Origin: Shewanella sp. MR-4
GTDB taxonomy: Bacteria; Pseudomonadota; Gammaproteobacteria; Enterobacterales; Shewanellaceae
DNA length: 64,000 nucleotides
Direction of reading: 5' to 3'
Assembly (NCBI RefSeq): GCF_000014685.1
Contig: NC_008321.1
Span: forward strand, 3,655,001 to 3,719,000
Each line of letters begins with the position of its first letter. The stretch's first letter is position 1. This document shows positions 44,300 to 53,764 of the stretch, in pieces. The position numbers and the translations under genes are program-made. Below the pieces are notes generated by a model. The model worked only from the letters and a program-made list of their open reading frames with translations, made no database searches and was not told the origin of the DNA.

Positions 44300-44470
44300 G
44301 TGATAAATACGCCGTACGGATCATATTTCAGTTGAAATAATGGCCAAAATAAGGAAGGATGCGAGCTTCGCGCGCCAGTGCACTTTGCCCGACAATTTGC
44401 CGCCCTGTTTTGGGGAGAAAAAGCCGCGTAAAACAGGTTATTTTATTAACAGGAATCGTAGTATCCGCTT

Positions 44471-45385
44471 ATGAGTATGCTTCGCACCACAGCTTTATTA
44501 TTGACTCTGGTTTTTCCGAGTCTTTCCGCTTTAGCAACGGAATACCCTTTACCGTCTTCGAAGAGTCGGTTAGTTGGCGAGAACCTGTATTACACAGTGC
44601 CAGAGGGTAAACACACCCTCGAAGATATTGCCGCTAAATTCCAACTCGGTCTAAGCAACTTGCTGGAAGCAAACCCTGGCGTGGATCCTTTCCTACCAAC
44701 ACCAGGCAGCAAGCTATTAATTCCTCAACAGCTCATTCTGCCAAATGCGCCGCGTGAAGGCATTGTCATCAACGTCGCCGAAATGCGCCTGTATTACTAT
44801 CCAAAAGGTAAGAACACCGTTGAAGTGCTGCCAATCGGTATTGGTCAGATTGGTAAAGATACCCCTGAAAACTGGGTCACCAGTGTTCAACGTAAACGCG
44901 CTAACCCAACTTGGACACCGACACCACGTATTCGTAAAGAATATGCGGCAAGGGGCGAAATTCTGCCTGCGGTATGGCCAGCGGGTCCCGATAACCCAAT
45001 GGGACTCTACGCGCTCTACATTGGTAACTTGTATGCCATCCATGGTACCAACGCCAGCTTCGGTATTGGTTTACGTGTCAGCCAAGGCTGCGTGCGTTTA
45101 CGCCACGATGACATTGAACACTTATTCAAAACGGTTCCAGTGGGTACCCGAGTACAATTTGTGAACCAACCGATTAAAGCGACCGAAGAACCAGATGGTA
45201 AGCGCTACTTAGCCGTGCACCAGCCACTGTCGCGCACCATTGCCGAGTTTGAATCAGCAGAGCCAGTCTCTCTGACCTTACCGAAAGACATCGCCAAGTT
45301 TATTGCCAAGGCCGATACCGATTCAGCAGTGATTAAAAAACTGCTCGATGAGCGTACAGGCGTACCAACGATTATTAATCAGTAA
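44471..45385 (+). CDS. L,D-transpeptidase with LysM domain (ErfK/YbiS family)
   Basis: This periplasmic enzyme of 304 residues forms L,D-crosslinks in peptidoglycan or attaches proteins to it. The signal peptide is MSMLRTTALLLTLVFPSLSALA. A LysM-like segment at about residues 43-90 (YTVPEGKHTLEDIAAKFQLG, LLIPQQLILP) is followed by the YkuD domain. Its catalytic motif is SQGCVRLRHDDIEHLF, with His in YAIHGTNASFGIG. This order is the ErfK/YbiS/YcfS arrangement. The exact paralogue is not assigned. No strong ribosome site is visible; a second ATG six bases on is possible. Confidence 0.92.
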   Translation: MSMLRTTALLLTLVFPSLSALATEYPLPSSKSRLVGENLYYTVPEGKHTLEDIAAKFQLGLSNLLEANPGVDPFLPTPGSKLLIPQQLILPNAPREGIVINVAEMRLYYYPKGKNTVEVLPIGIGQIGKDTPENWVTSVQRKRANPTWTPTPRIRKEYAARGEILPAVWPAGPDNPMGLYALYIGNLYAIHGTNASFGIGLRVSQGCVRLRHDDIEHLFKTVPVGTRVQFVNQPIKATEEPDGKRYLAVHQPLSRTIAEFESAEPVSLTLPKDIAKFIAKADTDSAVIKKLLDERTGVPTIINQ

Positions 45386-45427
45386 TAAGCGAATCAATAG
45401 AGTAGCGGGTGATGCCGCTACCCCCAT

Positions 45428-45455
45428 AAAAATACCCGCCTAGGCGGGTATTTTT
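45428..45455. terminator. bidirectional perfect-palindrome terminator
   Basis: AAAAATACCCGCC directly followed by its mirror GGCGGGTATTTTT, with two bases at the centre. It serves both convergent genes. Confidence 0.95.
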
Positions 45456-45482
45456 GTTTCAATCGAAATAGCACTTATCGAA

Positions 45483-46310
45483 TCAATCGCATAATGGTGC
45501 GCAAAGGGCCAAGAAATGGGTCATTGCCGCGCTATTTGCCAAGACGCGTTGGTCGAAGTTTTGCAGTGCTGGCGTTTCAGTACAGGCACCGACACGCGCG
45601 CCGCTACGCACTAAACACGCCTCAAATGAGGTATCGAAGTGGTTGAAAATGAGGCCATCTTTAACCGGGCAACCATCAATATCACCATCGGCCGCGATAG
45701 GGAAATAACCCCCTAAGGTATCGCGTAAATCGAGACTAAAACGTCCCGGCACTTGGCTTGGTTCGAAAGAATACACATAAGCATCACGGCTCAGCACATC
45801 CTCATGGCAGGTTAAAATACCGTCACGGCTCGCTCCAATGAGTAATTGTGCGTGTTCTAACAGCAGTTTACCTTCCACCGAGGTGCTCTCGTTGGCCTTA
45901 GGTTTACCGTTTTCGAACACGAAGCCACGGTTTGGGTTTTCGCCAAACTTATTAAATCTATGGCCACGCTTAAAGCCTGTTGGGTTCACCAGAGGCAGAA
46001 TGCTCAAATTCACCCGTTCGAATAAATCGACCGATGCTTCACTTAAAAAGTGCAGTAAGCCCCAAGGGCCTGCCGATTCTTCACCGTGAAACCCTGCGCT
46101 GATCAATAACGAAGGTAAGCCAGATTTGGCGGCGGGAGATTGATACAGACTGACGCTGTACTTGCCGACTTCACCGAGTTTTTTCTCAACCATCCCCAAA
46201 CGGGACATTTCCTGCTCAAGCTGTAGATAAAAATTATCGATATCAGTGCTTTCACAGTTAAAAATATCGCTTTTCCACTGAAAGGATTCGAACGGAGATC
46301 TGCTTACCAT
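45483..46310 (-). CDS. M14-family metallocarboxypeptidase / aspartoacylase-like protein
   Basis: A 275-residue cytoplasmic protein with the zinc motif HGEE at residues 75-78 (SAGFHGEESAGPWGLLHFL). The conserved NPTGFKRGHRFN and NPNRGF segment, CHED near residue 163 supplying the third ligand, and TETPAL near residue 253 with a candidate catalytic glutamate complete the set. This is the M14 peptidase/succinylglutamate-desuccinylase fold. Cutting of small peptides or amides is likely but the substrate is unknown. No signal peptide is seen. No clear ribosome site precedes the ATG at 46310. Confidence 0.82.
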   Translation of the reverse strand: MVSRSPFESFQWKSDIFNCESTDIDNFYLQLEQEMSRLGMVEKKLGEVGKYSVSLYQSPAAKSGLPSLLISAGFHGEESAGPWGLLHFLSEASVDLFERVNLSILPLVNPTGFKRGHRFNKFGENPNRGFVFENGKPKANESTSVEGKLLLEHAQLLIGASRDGILTCHEDVLSRDAYVYSFEPSQVPGRFSLDLRDTLGGYFPIAADGDIDGCPVKDGLIFNHFDTSFEACLVRSGARVGACTETPALQNFDQRVLANSAAMTHFLALCAPLCD

Positions 46311-46472
46311 ATCTTGTACTTATGCCAGAAAAAGAACTGTGCCATCATAGCAGTTCTTTTAAAAAACTGAATGCTATTCAACTGATTTAGATGAAATCTG
46401 ACGAGTGGGTTAAGCTGCTTACACAACTACACGAATGAAAGCCTTCAGCGGGTAATTTAGATAGGATGCTAA

Positions 46473-47888
46473 ATGAGACCATACCTTAGCGGTTATTTTG
46501 GCCTAGTTATCGCGTTGCTTAGTCCTGCGCTTAAGGCGCAGTGCCAGATAACGGGCACCGAGCGACTGTATCAACTCGAGTCGCAAATTGAGACTTACAC
46601 TTTGGCCAATGGCCTCACTGTGCACCTCTTGCCACAAGCGGATAAGCATACCCTGACCATTGCCAGCCAATTTAATGTCGGCGCGCGCAACGAGGCCAAG
46701 GGCCAAACTGGCTATGCGCACTTATTCGAGCACATGCTCTTCAAGGGCAGTGAGCAGGCTCCCGGCGACAGCTATGCCCAGCAGTTAAGTGCCCTTGGGG
46801 CGCGTTTTAACGCCAGCACCCATTTCGATTACACCAATTATTACGTCACTCTACCCAGCCAAGCCCTCGGCTTAGGGCTGTTCCTCGAGGCCGATCGTTT
46901 TATTCGCCCCGATTTGAACCAGACTACGGTGAAAAATCAGCAGGAAACCGTGCTCCAAGAAATGGCGCAAACCATAGATAACCAGCCCTACGTGCGCAGT
47001 GCGATGGAATTTTTACTAGAGCAGGTTAAGGATACGCCCTACGGCCACGGTATTATTGGCAGTCGTGAGGATATTACCGAGGCAAGTCCCGAGCGTTTAA
47101 CCGCCTTTCATCGCGACCATTATCGTCCCGATGCGATGCAGTTATCCTTAGTCGGCAAGCTTCCCTCCGACGTTAAGTCGCTTATAGCACAATACTTTAA
47201 TGCTTGGCCCACACCTAGTCAGCCCATAGCCGAATTTGATGAGCTGAAAATCCCCCCCAAACCCGTGCATGCAGAGCTTATCGATGAGCGCGGTCCTTGG
47301 CCCGGCTTACTGCTCGCCTGGCATACTGTGGGTAAAAATCATCCCGACGCCGCCGCGATTCGCCTGCTCGAAGGCGATTTATTTCAAAATACCCGCAGCG
47401 CCATAGCGCAAATCAGCCAGCACGATCCGGCACAAATGTTAAGTTATTCACTGCCCTTTGAGCTGGAAAATCATGGCATAACCAATCTGGTCTTAGTGCC
47501 TCGGGCCAAAACCTCCCTCGATGACTTAACGGAAAAGGTTTTAGGCGTGGTTGCTAAAGTGCAGCAGACACCATTGAGCGACGCAGAACTATGTCAACTC
47601 AAACAGACCTGGCTGAACAATCAGCTAGCGCTGCTCGATAACACTCAATCGCTCGCCACCCTGTTATCCGCCACGGCGAAACAAGACCAAATACATCCTT
47701 TAACGGCCCAGTGGCAACGGATTAACTCCGTTAGTGCAGAGGATATTCAACGGGTGGCCACGCGATACTTTACCACCGATATGGTCAGGGTTGACCTGTT
47801 ACCGCCTTGGTATATCCGCGTAGGAAAGACATTGCTGGAGTGGCTGCCATCGGGTGTGAGCGATAGCCTTGAGGACGCGGTACTATGA
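46473..47888 (+). CDS. M16-family zinc peptidase, active subunit
   Basis: A 471-residue exported protein (signal about residues 1-23) of the pitrilysin/insulinase family. The inverted zinc motif HxxEH is H83-LF-E86-H87 (YAHLFEHMLFKG), and E163 lies 76 residues later, the expected third ligand. The sequence RFNASTHFDYTNYYVTLPSQ is also typical. The C-terminal M16 half lacks the zinc motif, as usual. The next gene encodes a second M16 protein overlapping by four bases (ATGA), so the two probably form an active/inactive pair in the periplasm. The substrates are unknown. Confidence 0.92.
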   Translation: MRPYLSGYFGLVIALLSPALKAQCQITGTERLYQLESQIETYTLANGLTVHLLPQADKHTLTIASQFNVGARNEAKGQTGYAHLFEHMLFKGSEQAPGDSYAQQLSALGARFNASTHFDYTNYYVTLPSQALGLGLFLEADRFIRPDLNQTTVKNQQETVLQEMAQTIDNQPYVRSAMEFLLEQVKDTPYGHGIIGSREDITEASPERLTAFHRDHYRPDAMQLSLVGKLPSDVKSLIAQYFNAWPTPSQPIAEFDELKIPPKPVHAELIDERGPWPGLLLAWHTVGKNHPDAAAIRLLEGDLFQNTRSAIAQISQHDPAQMLSYSLPFELENHGITNLVLVPRAKTSLDDLTEKVLGVVAKVQQTPLSDAELCQLKQTWLNNQLALLDNTQSLATLLSATAKQDQIHPLTAQWQRINSVSAEDIQRVATRYFTTDMVRVDLLPPWYIRVGKTLLEWLPSGVSDSLEDAVL

Positions 47889-49420
47889 TAAAAACGATTC
47901 CATTCACTAGATTGGCAATAGTGCAAAATATCCTTAAAGGCCTAAAAGCCATGAGCCTTGGCCTTATCGGTATCTCGCTAATGGCCTGCCAACAGACCCA
48001 GCTTAACTTTACCGCCACCCAAGCGCCCAGCTTGGCAAGCTTCGATACCCCAACTCAGCTACCGGAGGTGGGGCTGATCCGCCTGCCCACGGAATCGGCT
48101 TTTATCGATGTGGTGCCCGATGGCTTAACACTCCCCTACCAGCTCCACACAGTACACAGCAGCCAAGGGCTGAGTAATAGGGTGAGCCTCGTCGCCATCA
48201 GTCCCAGCATGCCCTTCGAAAATCCGGATATTTTACAGTTTGCCTTGCAGGAAAAAGCCCGCAGTCTGGCGCTCAACCAAACCGATGCCTGCCTTGAAAC
48301 CTTTGAGACTCGCGTTACCCTGCACAGTATCAATCTGAGCCTAGCCTGCCCCATGCCGGTTAATCATCTCTATCGCCTATTGATACAATTTTGGCAAGCC
48401 GATGCGTTTAGCGAACATGGAGTGGCAGCGGTCGATATCGACAATATCCGCCGCCAATTGAAACTCAATAAGCACTTAAATGCCTTTAGTGGCGTCGAAA
48501 TTGATAAAGTCTGGCGCGATAAACTCCTTGGGGCGGCACATCCCTATAATCAGAGCATCAATAATCAGGCTCTGTACGACTCACTCATCTTAAGTGAACT
48601 GTCGCAATTGCAGCAGCGCACGTTTGCCCAAGCAAAGTGGCACCTGTTTTTAGAAGGCACAGAGGCCGCAGTAGCCGAGTTTGATCTCAAGCAAAGCCTC
48701 GCCCTGTGGCCGAGGGATACAAACTCAAGCTTGCCAACGGCATCAACAAAACCAAAATCGGTTAATCAAGCGACTTCGTCGATAAAGCAGTCCCACACTA
48801 TCTATCTGATTGATGCGCCGGGGAGTGTACAAACTCAGGTACGGATCGGTTATGCCCTCGACGATAAACACTTATCAGCACAGGATATTCCACTCGCTTG
48901 CCGCAGTTTGGCCGCCATCTTGGGACGCAGTTTTTCGGGTCGGCTCTATTACGACTTACGTGAACAACGCGGCTTAACCTATGGCATTTACGGCCAATGC
49001 GCTAATGCGCCGCTTGCCACCAGCATCAAGTTTTATGGCAGTACGGCGATAGAACACACGGGCGCCTTTGTGGTGGGGATTTTAGATCATCTCAAGCTGC
49101 TGGCCTCGGCGCCCGCGAGCGAAGGGGAAATCGCCGCCCTTAAAACCTATCTGATTGGCGAAGCACTGTTAACGCAAGACAATCCCAGCCAGCGCGAAAC
49201 CCTGTTTATTCATCAGCTCGCAACAGGGTTAACTCAAGCTGAAGTGCAAAAGCTCAATACAGAGTTACAGGCTCAAACGCCCGAAAGGCTACAGCAGTTA
49301 GCTAATAAGGCGTTTAGCGGTGAGCCATTAATCATCTTGCGAGGCGATATAGAACAAATCGTCCCAGACTTAAAAGCGAAACTGCCAGAATGGCAGCTTG
49401 AAAGGGTCAAGGTGGACTAA
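47885..49420 (+). CDS. M16-family protein without zinc motif, predicted lipoprotein partner
   Basis: A 511-residue protein with a long signal region ending in the lipobox LMAC (Cys35 from this start; a start at 47951 would also keep the lipobox). The part around residues 345-400 (RSLAAILGRSFSGRLYYDLR, EQRGLTYGIYGQC) is the M16 C-terminal-type domain. I find no HxxEH, so it is probably the non-catalytic subunit of the heterodimer with the preceding gene. The start overlaps the upstream stop by four bases, indicating translational coupling. Lipid anchoring would tether the pair to a membrane. Confidence 0.85.
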   Translation: MIKTIPFTRLAIVQNILKGLKAMSLGLIGISLMACQQTQLNFTATQAPSLASFDTPTQLPEVGLIRLPTESAFIDVVPDGLTLPYQLHTVHSSQGLSNRVSLVAISPSMPFENPDILQFALQEKARSLALNQTDACLETFETRVTLHSINLSLACPMPVNHLYRLLIQFWQADAFSEHGVAAVDIDNIRRQLKLNKHLNAFSGVEIDKVWRDKLLGAAHPYNQSINNQALYDSLILSELSQLQQRTFAQAKWHLFLEGTEAAVAEFDLKQSLALWPRDTNSSLPTASTKPKSVNQATSSIKQSHTIYLIDAPGSVQTQVRIGYALDDKHLSAQDIPLACRSLAAILGRSFSGRLYYDLREQRGLTYGIYGQCANAPLATSIKFYGSTAIEHTGAFVVGILDHLKLLASAPASEGEIAALKTYLIGEALLTQDNPSQRETLFIHQLATGLTQAEVQKLNTELQAQTPERLQQLANKAFSGEPLIILRGDIEQIVPDLKAKLPEWQLERVKVD

Positions 49421-49454
49421 TGCTTAATGGAGAAAATCGAAGCTGAGTAAATAG

Positions 49455-50135
49455 CTAGCGCAACTTGTAGTAGCAACGTTCCGGGCGGCCGATGGAGCCA
49501 TAACTTTGGTCCGCCGCCAGCTCATTGCATTCCAACAAAAACTCTAAATAACGCCGCGCAGTAGAACGGCTAACGCCTAGCTTTTCACCCACCATTTGCG
49601 CCGTGAGTTTATCCTGCGGCTTAGCATCAAACACTTCACGGATTTTCTGTAGGGTCAATTGATCGACCCCCTTTGGCAAACGAGCGGCAGCCTTGGTCGT
49701 CCCTGTCGGCACTTCCATAAAGGCATCGACCACGGATTGAGTCAGCTCTTCTGTGGCAGAAAGTTTGAGCTGGCGACTCTCAAATCGACTCAAAGCTTGG
49801 TCTAACCGGCTCAACAGTACAGGTTTCACCAGAAAATCGAACACGCCCAGCTGCATGGCTTTTTCTAAAATCTGCACTTCCTTGGCCGCAGTGAGCAATA
49901 CCACTTCGCTGCGGATCCCTTGGCTGCGTAATTCTGCCAGTAAATTCAAACCATTACCGTCGGGTAAATACACGTCTAGCAGTAAGAGGTCCGGCGTGAT
50001 GGCGCCCAATAAAGACCGCGCGGTACTGATATCGCTGGCCATGCCAATCACTTTATAACGATTGGTCGAGAACAAATATTGCGCAACCAAATGGGCGACT
50101 TCGACTTCATCCTCAACGATGATCACTGTATGCAT
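49455..50135 (-). CDS. CitB/DcuR-family response regulator
   Basis: A 226-residue regulator. The receiver domain (1-120) has VEDE, phospho-acceptor D54 in LLLLDVYLPDG, and K104 in FLVKPV. A linker leads to a winged/HTH DNA-binding region at about 165-210 (LTAQMVGEKLGVSRSTARRY), ending in GRPERCYYKLR as in CitB and DcuR. It should control the tct operon that precedes it in response to an organic acid. Its ATG overlaps the kinase stop by one base (TAATG), so the two are made together. It is the last gene of the operon. Confidence 0.92.
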   Translation of the reverse strand: MHTVIIVEDEVEVAHLVAQYLFSTNRYKVIGMASDISTARSLLGAITPDLLLLDVYLPDGNGLNLLAELRSQGIRSEVVLLTAAKEVQILEKAMQLGVFDFLVKPVLLSRLDQALSRFESRQLKLSATEELTQSVVDAFMEVPTGTTKAAARLPKGVDQLTLQKIREVFDAKPQDKLTAQMVGEKLGVSRSTARRYLEFLLECNELAADQSYGSIGRPERCYYKLR

Positions 50136-51748
50136 TAAACGGTACCTACTTCAGGTAAAGGTTTAGTGGGAATATACACAGAAAAACGCGCTCCACCTAA
50201 ATCTGAGTCGGCAAACTCTAAGCTGCCATGGCAGGCACACAGGTAAGTATTAACGATATACATGCCCACACCGTGCTGCGCCCCCTGCTTAGAGCTGTAA
50301 TCTGGATCGAATATCGTACTGTACTCGGTTTTAGAAATCCCATCGCCACTGTCTTCCACATCAAAAATCAGGTTAGAGGCGGTTTCATCTAAAGTTACGA
50401 CCACGCGGCGGGGCTTATGATTGTTCGCCCTGTGCACAGCCTCAATGGCATTATCGATAAGGTTGCCCATAATCGACACCATCCGCTCAAGCATAATGGC
50501 GTCTTGAACATCGCTGAGTTGACTGTCTGGGCTGATTTGAAACTCAATATTGAGCTCTTTCGCCTTGTGATACTTACCCAAGAGTAATCCGGCTATCGTC
50601 GGCTCATGGATTTGCGACAGTAATAAATGGATTTGAGCCTGCCAACCTTGGCTTTCTTGGCCGATAAATTCGACCGCTTTGTCGTAGGCTTTAAGTTGCA
50701 ACAAGGCGCCTAGAGTATGGAGTTTATTCGAGTAATCATGGGTTTGCACTCTGAGCATTTCGGCAAACTCTTGCACTTTGGCCAGTTGTTGGCTCAAGCG
50801 CTCAATTTCATCGGCGGGGCGCATCGTCAGCAGCAAGCCATCATTTTGATCCCGCACCTGAAACGGCACCCGCGACATCACCAGCCATTGCTCATTGGCA
50901 AATAACTCGAATCCCCTGATGGTTTTGTTTTGATTCGTCAGTAGAAAATCGGCGTGCTGCGGCAATAAATCACTCAACATTAGATCATTAGGTTGGCAGG
51001 TCGGAGATAAGGCTAAGATCTCCCGCGCCCTTTGATTCAACTTGCGGATACGACCATCGGCATCCAATGCCACCACACCCATTCGCACTGTGTTAAGAAT
51101 CGCGTCTTGCTCGACGAATAAACGGCCAATTTCAGCAGGTTGCAAGCCGAACAACATTTCCCGCACTTGCCGCCCCATCCAAAAAGCCACCAGCACGCCC
51201 ATCAATAACACTCCTAGGACTGTCATGATGATTTCAGGAATACGTTTATCGATTAACGCGCCCACGGACTGACTCAAAAAGCCCACGGAAACCAAGCCGA
51301 TAATTTCGCCTTGCTCGTCAAGCACTGGCACTTTACCGCGAATAGAACGACCTAAACTGCCCTGCGCCTCGGAGATATAAGACTCCCCTTCTAATGCCGC
51401 TTGGCTGTCACCGCCCTCCATCTTCTTGCCAATTTTATCTGAATCTGGGTGCACGATACGGTATTTATGAGTATCGCCCACCACGATAAAATCGGCCTTA
51501 GATGCTAGACGTATTCCTTCTATCGCGGCCAGCAATTTGGGGCTCGAATGCCCAGTCTGCAAAGCGGTAATCACATCGGCCCGTGTCGCGACTGCATGTG
51601 CCAGCCCTAATGCCTTAGCGCCCGATTGCTCAGTAATACTGCGGCTCAAAATTTGATAGCTGATGCCGCCAAATAAGGCGCACAGCAACAAACTCAGGCA
51701 AGTCACCCCACTGATTAACCAGGTTTCTAAGCGTTTAGGGCGTCTCAT
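50135..51748 (-). CDS. CitA/DcuS-family sensor histidine kinase
   Basis: A 537-residue membrane sensor. One N-terminal helix (LISGVTCLSLLLCALFGGIS) and a second at about 175-195 (IIMTVLGVLLMGVLVAFWMG) enclose a periplasmic sensor domain. It contains DTHKYRIVHPDSDKIGKKM and GSLGRSIRGKVPVLDEQGEI, signatures of the CitA/DcuS carboxylate-binding fold. A PAS domain (about 215-320) follows. The kinase part has QTHDYSNKLHTLGALLQL with the phospho-accepting His and an ATPase domain with DSGDGISKTEY. The likely signal is the organic acid carried by the adjacent TctABC. It partners the next gene. Confidence 0.92.
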   Translation of the reverse strand: MRRPKRLETWLISGVTCLSLLLCALFGGISYQILSRSITEQSGAKALGLAHAVATRADVITALQTGHSSPKLLAAIEGIRLASKADFIVVGDTHKYRIVHPDSDKIGKKMEGGDSQAALEGESYISEAQGSLGRSIRGKVPVLDEQGEIIGLVSVGFLSQSVGALIDKRIPEIIMTVLGVLLMGVLVAFWMGRQVREMLFGLQPAEIGRLFVEQDAILNTVRMGVVALDADGRIRKLNQRAREILALSPTCQPNDLMLSDLLPQHADFLLTNQNKTIRGFELFANEQWLVMSRVPFQVRDQNDGLLLTMRPADEIERLSQQLAKVQEFAEMLRVQTHDYSNKLHTLGALLQLKAYDKAVEFIGQESQGWQAQIHLLLSQIHEPTIAGLLLGKYHKAKELNIEFQISPDSQLSDVQDAIMLERMVSIMGNLIDNAIEAVHRANNHKPRRVVVTLDETASNLIFDVEDSGDGISKTEYSTIFDPDYSSKQGAQHGVGMYIVNTYLCACHGSLEFADSDLGGARFSVYIPTKPLPEVGTV

Positions 51749-51763
51749 TAGCGTACCTTTACA

Positions 51764-53284
51764 TTAAGAGGCTTTCGCCAATTTATCACTACGATGACTA
51801 CGAATAAAACCGATCAATGGCACAGCCAGCATAGCGATTGCCACAATCAAGATAGTCAGTGTTAGCGGGCGTTCCCACAGAAAGCTCAAAGAACCATCGG
51901 AAGCGATCATAGCACGGCGGAAGTTACGCTCAATCATATCACCGAGGATGAAGCCCAGTAGCAGCGGCGCCATCGGAAATGCCAGCAAACGTAGCACCAC
52001 AGCGACAATCGCAAAACCTATCATCAAGAACAGATCAAAGGTATTAAATGAGACTAAATACACCCCAATCAAACTGAAGAACAAAATCATTACAGTCAGA
52101 ATCGACTTAGGCAAAGCCAGCACTTTGGCAAAATAAGGGATCAGCGGTAAATTCAGTACCAGCAGAATAATATTGCCGAAATACATAGAGATAATCACAG
52201 ACCAAAACACGTCTGGACGCTCTTGCATCAACATAGGGCCAGGTTGAATACCATAAGCGATCAATGCACCAAGCATGATCGCCGTGGTACCCGACCCCGG
52301 AATACCTAAGGTCAATAAGGGTACAAATGAGCCAGTACAGGCCGCATTGTTAGCCGACTCAGGCGCCGCAACACCGCGAATCGAGCCCTTACCAAACTCA
52401 TCGCGTTTCGCGCCGCGGGATAAATTACGCTCAGTGCCGTAGGCCATAAAGCTGGCAATCGTTGCGCCTGCGCCCGGTAATACCCCAATCAAAAAACCGA
52501 AAATCGACGAGCGACCAATCACAGGCGCTATCTCTTTTACTTCCTCTTTGGTTAAGCGAGTGCTGCCAATCGGCTGCGCCGAAAAGTTGATGTTTTCGGT
52601 CGACTTCGGCGGCTTAATCACATTCATTAACGCTTCCGACAGGGCAAAAGTCGCCATAGCGATTAACAGAAAACTGATGCCATCGAGTAAATCTGGCTGA
52701 CCGAAGGTGAAGCGTTCCATCCCCGAGAAAGGATCGATCCCCACTGATGAGAGTAACAAACCTAAGTGAGTCATCATCATGGCCTTGAGGAAATCGCCAC
52801 GATTCGAAAACGCTGCAATGGCCGTCAAACCGAGGAACATCAAGACCACATAATCGCCCGATTGAAAGCTCAGTGATACTTGCGCTAATAATGGCGCCGC
52901 GACCATCAACATAATGGCGCCGATAGTGCCGCCGGTAAACGAAGCATAGGCCGCAATCGCTAATGCTTTGCCCGCCATGCCTTTTTGCGCCATTGGATAA
53001 CCATCAAATGACGTCGCAACCGTTCCTGCTACGCCAGGGGCGTTGATCAGAATTGATGATGTCGACCCACCAAAAATAGCGCCGTAGTACACGCCCGCCA
53101 TTAAGATCATCCCTGAACTGGGGCCAATACTGTAAGTCACAGGGATCATCAAGGCGATCGCTGTGATCGGCCCTAATCCCGGCAGCATACCGATCACTGT
53201 GCCGACCAAGCAGCCTAAGACTACATACATGAGGTTTTGCAATTCAAACGCGGTCGATAGACCAATAAACATTGCATCGAACAT
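51764..53284 (-). CDS. tctA: tripartite tricarboxylate transporter large permease TctA
   Basis: The large membrane subunit, 506 residues and about 12 helices. It forms the ion-driven channel of the TctABC system, with substrate delivered by TctC. Family signatures are VIGMLPGLGPITAIALMIPV near residue 35, YYGAIFGGSTSSILINAPGV, GTVATSFDGYPMAQKG, and FGFLIGVLPGAGATIASFMAY. TctC-bound citrate-like acids are the classic substrate, but the family also carries other carboxylates. The ATG at 53284 has GGAG upstream; a TTG 12 bases earlier is unlikely. It starts two bases after tctB. Confidence 0.95.
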   Translation of the reverse strand: MFDAMFIGLSTAFELQNLMYVVLGCLVGTVIGMLPGLGPITAIALMIPVTYSIGPSSGMILMAGVYYGAIFGGSTSSILINAPGVAGTVATSFDGYPMAQKGMAGKALAIAAYASFTGGTIGAIMLMVAAPLLAQVSLSFQSGDYVVLMFLGLTAIAAFSNRGDFLKAMMMTHLGLLLSSVGIDPFSGMERFTFGQPDLLDGISFLLIAMATFALSEALMNVIKPPKSTENINFSAQPIGSTRLTKEEVKEIAPVIGRSSIFGFLIGVLPGAGATIASFMAYGTERNLSRGAKRDEFGKGSIRGVAAPESANNAACTGSFVPLLTLGIPGSGTTAIMLGALIAYGIQPGPMLMQERPDVFWSVIISMYFGNIILLVLNLPLIPYFAKVLALPKSILTVMILFFSLIGVYLVSFNTFDLFLMIGFAIVAVVLRLLAFPMAPLLLGFILGDMIERNFRRAMIASDGSLSFLWERPLTLTILIVAIAMLAVPLIGFIRSHRSDKLAKAS

Positions 53285-53286
53285 AG

Positions 53287-53754
53287 TTAACTCCAAAGAG
53301 AACCTGAGGCCAAGTAAATACCTAAGACTTGCGTCATCAACACCCAGAACACCAACACCACGGGCACAGAGGCGAGCAACAAGATCTTAAAGCGGCGCTC
53401 TCCCATCAACCAAAATCCAGCGACCAAAAACAATAAAGTAGCGACAACAAACCCCAACGGTTCGAGTCCGGCGGCATACAAGACCATCAGCACAATCAGC
53501 GCCGCGGTTTGTTGTAAGGCGGCTTTTGTCAGCAGCGCCCCCCGCTGTTGAACCGTGTTTCCTTTCAGCAAGACAGCAACCAGAGAAAACAGACTAAACA
53601 TCAGCCCCATGGCAGCATAAATCTTCGGCATAGTGGAAGACGTCACGACTTCAAATTCTTCAAACGGCAATAAGGGAATTTGCCATGCCAGCACGCCATA
53701 TCCGGTAAACACGGCGACAAATAGCAAGGAACCAAGCAGATCACGATTCAACAT
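53287..53754 (-). CDS. tctB: tripartite tricarboxylate transporter small permease TctB
   Basis: A 155-residue protein with about four helices (DLLGSLLFVAVFTGYGVLAW; IYAAMGLMFSLFSLVAVLLK; LQQTAALIVLMVLYAAGLEP; FKILLLASVPVVLVFWVLMT). This is the usual poorly conserved small subunit between TctC and TctA. Assignment rests on size, topology and position. It lies 10 bases after tctC and two bases before tctA, so the three are translated from one message. Confidence 0.9.
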   Translation of the reverse strand: MLNRDLLGSLLFVAVFTGYGVLAWQIPLLPFEEFEVVTSSTMPKIYAAMGLMFSLFSLVAVLLKGNTVQQRGALLTKAALQQTAALIVLMVLYAAGLEPLGFVVATLLFLVAGFWLMGERRFKILLLASVPVVLVFWVLMTQVLGIYLASGSLWS

Positions 53755-53764
53755 CTGTCACTCC

